Below, piece by piece: positions 9,577 through 14,804 of a DNA stretch of 14,804 nt (the stretch's first letter is position 1; every line of letters starts with the position of its first letter). The position numbers and the translations under genes were made by a program. The stretch spans positions 1 through 14,804 of the forward strand of contig CAJVPP010002459.1 in NCBI GenBank assembly GCA_910592005.1. The letters are read 5' to 3'. The notes below the pieces were generated by a model. It did not search any database. It was not told where the DNA came from and saw only the letters and a program-made list of their open reading frames with translations. The DNA is from Funneliformis mosseae (taxonomy: Eukaryota; Glomeromycota; Glomeromycetes; Glomerales; Glomeraceae).

Positions 9577-9756
9577 TCATCTTATTGATAATTTACATGT
9601 TATTAGAAGATAAATTTTTTTACTATTTATAATTAATACTAATAAAGGATTAATACATGATACATTCAGTGATAAATCAGGTTCAATATCTTCAAAGTCT
9701 TCTAAAATATATTTAATTTGGCATGATTCAAAACTTTTACAAAATAATAAATTCAT
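9577..9756 (-). pseudogene. Small open fragment (59 aa) of the relic gene
   Basis: ATG at 9756 followed by 59 codons to TGA at 9577-9579: MNLLFCKSFESCQIKYILED then FEDIEPDLSLNVS. The same frame continues past the stop with further protein-like stretches (FEEIYKTFENQFINYLL; LSIEKLDKYIK) broken by TAA, TAG and TGA until about 9190, where the frame shifts. It is either the original start of a transposase gene or an internal piece. It lies 84 bp from the MITE-like element. Confidence 0.45.
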
Positions 9757-9839
9757 GTTAGCTTTTTAATATTAGTATAATATTTTATTATTACATTATA
9801 AATTATACAAATATTATTTAATCATTAATTTATAGACGC

Positions 9840-9981
9840 TTTGCAGTAGAAAGAAAGAAAACTACCAAAAAAGTTTTTTTACTTTTTAAGCTAAATATTA
9901 TTTTTTTAGTAAAATAAATCTGGATTTAACATTAACTCAAAAAAAATTTTTTTTGGTAGTTTTCTTTCTTTTTACTGCAAA
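9840..9981. mobile_element. MITE-like element with 33-bp terminal inverted repeats
   Basis: The ends 9840-9872 and 9949-9981 are reverse complements at 32 of 33 positions, starting TTTGCAGTA(G/A)AAAGAAAG and running through AAACTACC. The 142-bp unit has no coding capacity, and some weaker inverted similarity continues inward. ATTTATA occurs near both outer ends (9828-9834 left, 9983-9989 right) but not flush with the repeats, so the target duplication is unresolved. A non-autonomous DNA transposon is the simplest reading; superfamily unknown. Confidence 0.75.
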
Positions 9982-10639
9982 ATATTTATATAATCTAATA
10001 TTTCACTCAATAAGTTTTTAAATTTTTATTTTCTTCAATATCTATTGCATTTTTTTGTAATAATTTATTATATTTATAAATGACAATAATGAAATATATA
10101 ATGACATAAATATAGTTAATGATTGATTAAAAAAAGGTTAAATTATAGATCAGAATCGTGTAATATATGATCTAATTTTTACCAAAAGATACGTGTTTAA
10201 TACATAATAATTATTTTATAGAACTTCAAGTGTAGCTGAAAAATATTTTATAGTAATTGTTTGTGATTTAAATTAAAATTATAAAATTATAAAATTATAT
10301 ATAGCCATATAATAAATATTATGTTCATTTAAATTTGAAATTTTTCAAAAAAAAAGGAGGAAGAGAACATTAAACAAATTATTAATTTAAAACATCCTAA
10401 TTTATATAATATTATATTAATACAAATAATAAAATTACATTAATTACATACTAATATATCAATAATTTTGTATTAATTTCACATTTTTTTTAGCCTTATA
10501 TTTTGCATAATCATGAATATTATATCCTATACTTAAATAATAACTATACTTTTAAACATTAAAAAATATGTTTCTTAGTATTTTCTTCTATTAATGATTT
10601 ATATTTTTTTGGAGGTCAGTCCTTTAGTTTATAATATTC

Positions 10640-10892
10640 TAAATTAGAAATGTTTTAATTATTTTTCAAATTACTCTAAAAAGTTTAGCTTGTTGATTGA
10701 GCTTTAATAAATGAATTATAAATTTTTTTTAAACTAAATTCAATACTTTATATTAAATTATATAAGTAAATCAAGAAGTTCTATTATAGTATATTTTGAT
10801 ATTACAATTTGAACGCTTATTTTTACTAATGATATTGTACTATTAAATTAAATTTTCTTGCTAATATTCTTTCTAATAGTTAACATTGTTAA
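10640..10892. other. AT-rich gap between relic gene and LTR-like copy B
   Basis: Both strands show frequent stops. A few - strand words may still be part of the relic gene but I cannot follow a frame. No other feature is seen. Confidence 0.4.
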
Positions 10893-11542
10893 TGTGTAAT
10901 CCTTGCGAATTGCGATAGTTAGACAGGATGTTTGAGTGGTGATTCTTTTAAGTTTACGTAGTAACCTAATAGTTATCTCAGTAAATTAATGGTTCTTTTA
11001 TATATCACAAAGTATATTCACACCTCGGTTAATTAAGTTTTGTTATATATTAAAAAATATATTCAAACCTACAATGAATATATGATTTATTCACTATATA
11101 CTGCCCAATATATTCAATACACTATTGAGTATATTTCCATATTTTAAGTCAAAATTAAATGTGAATTACGTTATAAATACAAATATCACAAAATGTTTTA
11201 AGTAAATTGAATAAAGATTTATTGGTAAATAAATAAACTAAAAGCTAAAAATACTAAACTAAGAGAATTTAGAAGAAGAATTAATCATAAAATAGAAAAG
11301 AGTAGCCTTACACTACTTTATAAAAAGGGTTATATATGGCTATCACTGAACTGATTAGATTGTATTTAGCAATTGATAGTTACCTTCTTGTCAAGAATTT
11401 AGTTTTCTTTATATACTTTTTTAATGTAAATCTAATATATCATATATATTAGGTATGTCTGATATATCAAATATATCAAATATGTCTAGTATATCAAATA
11501 TATCAAATATGTTTGATATGTCTGACATTTAGATTTGCAACA
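10893..11542 (+). mobile_element. Solo-LTR-like element, copy B (plus orientation)
   Basis: It starts TGTGTAATCC and continues with recognisable, diverged similarity to copy A read on the other strand: the first 13 bases TTAATGTGTAATC (from 10891) are identical, followed by shared TTGC, TTAGA, GATGT and GGTGA words. It also shares GTAGC-C-TTACACTAC near 11302 with a following TTTATAAAAAGGG TATA-like word, and a 3' part of ATATCAAATAT repeats ending GACATTT. The end at ...TTTGCAACA (11542) is the best guess. It contains no open frame. The B copy lies in opposite orientation to A, so the two are not the paired LTRs of one element. Confidence 0.4.
11463..11516 (+). repeat. 27-bp tandem duplication inside LTR-like copy B
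   Basis: Two adjacent 27-bp units (11463-11489 and 11490-11516) begin TATATCAAATATATCAAATA and differ only in their last few bases. Each unit itself is made of ATATCAA words. Copy A has a comparable but different iterated region (about 8165-8275). Confidence 0.8.
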
Positions 11543-12594
11543 TTCTTGTATTATATAAATTAAATATATCTATTAAGTCGATTTTATTAACTACTTCACT
11601 TACATAACTATTTATAATGCATTATGTAAATCAATTACATTATAATAGTTCTTTACAATATATAAAATTAGTAAGCTTAATTTATTCAATATAATGTAAT
11701 AGAATAGTTATATGATCTTTTATTTCTTAAATAATAACAATATTTATTTTAAATGAAATTAATTTAAGCTAATAAGTATAAATAAATAAAATGTGAAATG
11801 CTATTTTAGTTAATTATAGAAGAATATTAATACTACATTATTAGGATAACAAAACTTATTTAATAATAAAGAGCTTAAATCGTTAAATTATAAAAATTAA
11901 TTAAGTTGAAAAATCAGATCATCTTTATTGATATTTTATATTTTAAAAAAATTGATAATAATAAAGATATAAATTTTTACATTATTAAAATTATACTTTT
12001 ATTGAAATTGTAAAATAGAAACTTATTTCTTTTATTAAGATGATAATACATAATTTATATAAAATACAAATATAATAAAGAAATAACTAATATAATAAAA
12101 ATAATAAATATAACTATTAATAATAATAATAAATAAAATAATAATAAATGATAAAATAAATATATTAAATAAAATGATTAAAGCTGTAATAATATTGAAA
12201 TTAATGATAATTGTGATCACATTTTTTATAAAGATCATTAGTAATTATAATTAATACAATTATTTAATATAATGTATATAAATTATCACTAAAAATAATA
12301 TTAATACTTATATAGCATACCTTGATTTATGATATTTATGTAAGTATAAAGTGAAGTTAAATTTTTAAGAATTATAATGTAATATAATATAATAAGTAAA
12401 ATTGAAGTTGTAGTAATATAATAAATTTTCTATAACTTTTGAAAATCATTAATAGATATATCCAATAAAAAATTTACATAATCTAATTTGTGATACATTT
12501 TAATTATATTTTAAATGTTAAATTAGATATATATAAATAAAAATTTTATTAACTATTAACTTTATATTTTAACTAAATAAAATTTTTTAATATT
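11543..12594. other. AT-rich, gene-free stretch
   Basis: No gene, RNA or mobile element is supported. A 67-codon frame on the - strand at 12035-12238 is almost entirely Ile/Phe/Tyr/Asn/Leu and reflects A/T tracts, not a protein. Confidence 0.5.
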
Positions 12595-12832
12595 AATACT
12601 AACCTTTATCCTTAATTCTAACCCTTAATTATTTTAATTCTAATTTTAAATCTGATTCTACTAATTTTAATCTTAATTCTAACTTCATTAATTCTAATCT
12701 TAAACTTAATCTAATTCTAATCCTAATTTAACCCTAATCTAATAATCATAATTTCTAATCCTGAATTTTAATTTTAATTTAAATTCTGAATTCTAATTTC
12801 TAATTCCAACTCTAAGTAATTCTTTTCTAATA
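12595..12832 (+). repeat. Degenerate hexamer tract, telomere-like (CCCTAA-related)
   Basis: About 240 bp dominated by variants of CTAATC / CTAATT / CTTAAT / TAACCC, including TAACCCTTAAT near 12619 and AACCCTAATCT near 12729. The near-6-bp periodicity and the C-rich units embedded in it are what a decayed (CCCTAA)n array would look like, with the C-rich strand on top. It could equally be an unrelated short-period satellite. Tract limits are approximate. Confidence 0.6.
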
Positions 12833-14804
12833 TAAATAATTTAACATAAAATTTTTTAAAAAACTTTCTAATAAAAATAATTCTAATATAAAATTTTAAA
12901 AAATTTATTTGATCAATTTTTATTAAAGCTATTTGGTATTAAAAAGCTATTTTATCTATGCATATTAAAAAAATAAGAAAATAAGTACTAAATAAGCTTG
13001 TAATATTTAATTAATTTCTTTAAATATAATATTATAAGTTGATGAAAATCTAATTAATATGTTTAAATTATAATAAACTTTAATTTAAGTATATTGTAAT
13101 TTTTTTTCAATTTACTTTCAATAACCTTTACTAATTTTTTTAATAAAATATTATAATCTAATGTTTTTAATATATCATTAATAATTTAACATATTATGTT
13201 AATTTTATTCTTACAGTAAATATTTTTGCAATTGAAAATTTTACTCAAAAATTATGACTAGAATAAAATTTACTTTCAAGATATTGTCAATAAAATTGTA
13301 TTTTATAAGTATTTTATTATATTTATATTAAATTATGATTCAATATAACTATTTTATTTATAATAGAAATATTCAATAAATTTTTAATTATATTATCATA
13401 TAATTTAGATTTAACTTTTTTTTTTACATTCTCAATAATATGAAAAATATATAATAAATACTGCATTTATAATATTAACAATGAAAATTAACCCTAAAAA
13501 TAATTTATAAAAATTATTATATTAATTTTATATAAATCATATTAAGAAAATCTTATATTATATTATCAAAATTGATTGTTATACTGCATTAAAAAATCAG
13601 ATTGATTTATTTGATTCTTCTAATTTATTTAATTGATTTAATTTATTAAATTTTTTATATATTTATTATTTACTATAATTATTATTTAGATTTTATTTTA
13701 CAAATTTTATTATTTATAGCATAATAAAATAGTTAGCTATAATAAATTAATTTTATATAAATAGAATAACTTTTAGTTTAAGTTATAAACTAACTCACTT
13801 ATAAGTTTCTAAATTTCAAATTATTAATAAAAGAATCAATTTAAATTTATATAAATTATTTTTTCTTTAATGTTATCTAATATTATTTTGATATCTATAC
13901 TAACTTACTTTTAAGTTCATCATTATAAGTTTAACTAAATATATTTTAAATTCTAGGATATAATAAATTACTAAATTGATTTAAATAATGAATACCTGTA
14001 GAACTTAGAGAAAATTATAAGATCAGAAATTCTAACGTATAGAATTAATTATTATAGCCTTTTAATTTAAATATTAAGATAACTAAATGAATCATTAACA
14101 TAACTTGAATAATAATATTTATTGTTAAATCTCTATTGGTAAATTATACTAATGATTAAATTTTTGTAATTTTAAGTATATATAGCAAGATTCAAATATA
14201 ATCAGTCTGAGTTTCATATTTTATTAGAGCTTATATAATAATTCTTATTTTATAATCATGATTAATACTAACAAATAAATTAAGAGCTATTTTATAATAA
14301 TTAGTTTTAGCTATATTATCATAGATTATAATATCATAAAGTTATAGACAATATTCATTTTTTAGCAACTTATTATTTAAAAAAAACCTATAAGTTAATT
14401 AGATAAGCTTTTTAAATTTAAAATAATTATATAATAAAAATTATTATTACATTATTTTAAAAGTTAAAAAAATAATATAAAAGTATTAAACTTATCATAA
14501 GTTTACATATTATGAAATTTGTTATTATTATATAAACTTTTTCTTTTAATATAATATTAAAGAAATTCTTTAACAAAAAGATTATATTGTTGATTAATAT
14601 CTAAAAAATCAGTAATAATATAATACTCAATCTTATCTATAATTAATTATAAAAACATGAATTATTTGATGCTAATTCTATATTTTATTATTATATGGGT
14701 TGATTACTAGAAGAATCAGATTTCGGAAATTTTTTAGCAAAATTGAGATTTTTATTGCATTTTAGTTTTTGATGTTATTAGATTAAAACGTATTAAGCTC
14801 TTTA
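12833..14804. other. AT-rich sequence without a supportable gene
   Basis: Dense stops in all frames. A + strand stretch at about 13225-13365 reads somewhat protein-like (NKIYFQDIVNKIVFYKY between stops) and may be another very old relic, but I cannot tie it to a family. The last 110 bp are slightly less AT-rich and could border something beyond the window. Confidence 0.4.

Larger units (their letters stand above)
5995..10639 (-). pseudogene. Decayed DDE-transposase-like gene (relic), interrupted by insertions
   Basis: On the - strand a protein-like reading can be followed in pieces from about 10639 to a final stop at 5995-5997, with many in-frame stops and frameshifts. Pieces from N- to C-terminus: 10639-10474 (PPKKYKSLIEENTKKHIF, then GYNIHDYAKYKAKK in another frame); 9756-9577 (ATG and 59 codons) with the same frame readable to about 9190; 9150-8680; 8006-7872; 7558-7310; 7289-6981; and a 6434-5995 Cys-rich end. 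The order and motifs (LLYTDG-D-P-D followed by a Y-H-S-x-x-N block, then a C-x2-C-x3-C tail) match an RNase H-fold transposase-like family that I recall as multi-copy in Rhizophagus and in some marine invertebrates; the family name is not certain. Removing the two inserts leaves about 3.9 kb. Pieces above 9840 could belong to a separate element. Confidence 0.65.

Noticed and set aside
6981..9756. An alternative genetic code (stops read as Trp/Gln) in the - strand gene
   Set aside because: All three stop codons occur, together with frameshifts and lost catalytic-type residues, while the intact HBS1 gene uses the standard code. Decay explains it better.
8120..11542. The two LTR-like copies as the LTRs of one retrotransposon
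   Set aside because: They are in opposite orientation and enclose no gag/pol-like reading, only pieces of the relic gene and the MITE-like element.
12035..12238. 67-codon open frame on the - strand, hydrophobic and membrane-like
   Set aside because: Composition is almost only Ile, Phe, Tyr, Asn and Leu, as random A/T DNA gives; no start context, motif or neighbour supports it.

Overview
The window looks like nuclear DNA of a very AT-rich, intron-rich fungus. The best guess is a Glomeromycotina (arbuscular mycorrhizal) fungus such as a Rhizophagus relative. Three things point there: a eukaryotic translation-quality-control gene cut into about 17 short exons with GT-AG introns of mostly 56-100 bp; long gene-poor flanks that are almost pure A/T; and a decayed mobile-element gene of a type I recall as multi-copy in Rhizophagus. 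The assignment rests on recognition, not on a search.

Left third (756-5338, + strand): one intact gene, the HBS1/SKI7 ribosome-rescue GTPase. I could join all exons in one frame. Exons 1-5 encode the HBS1 N-terminal region. Exons 8-17 encode an acidic linker and a complete EF-Tu/EF1A-like GTPase with domains II and III. Between them lie a 1131-bp exon 6 and a 213-bp exon 7, both bounded by phase-1 introns and therefore removable without a frame change. Skipping both gives a 655-aa protein of normal HBS1 length. Including both gives 1103 aa. Reading on past exon 6 or exon 7 gives GTPase-less proteins of 521 or 588 aa. Exon 6 carries the Ser/Leu motif array and the PSPDD tail that I associate with the SKI7-like (exosome-bridging) splice form, so this locus probably makes both the Dom34 partner HBS1 and the Ski/exosome adaptor SKI7.

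Middle (5995 to about 10640, - strand, convergent with HBS1): a heavily decayed transposase-like gene with many stops and frameshifts. It still keeps a TDG-D DDE-like block, an equivalent of the N-P-V-E-R block, and a Cys-rich C-terminus. It appears to have been hit by two later insertions: an LTR-like element (about 8120-8678, - orientation) and a 142-bp MITE-like element with 33-bp terminal inverted repeats (9840-9981). A diverged second copy of the LTR-like element lies at about 10893-11542 on the + strand.

Right (11543-14804): AT-rich sequence without a gene I can support. Its one clear feature is a degenerate hexamer tract resembling decayed CCCTAA telomere repeats (12595-12832). I see no rRNA, tRNA or CRISPR array anywhere.
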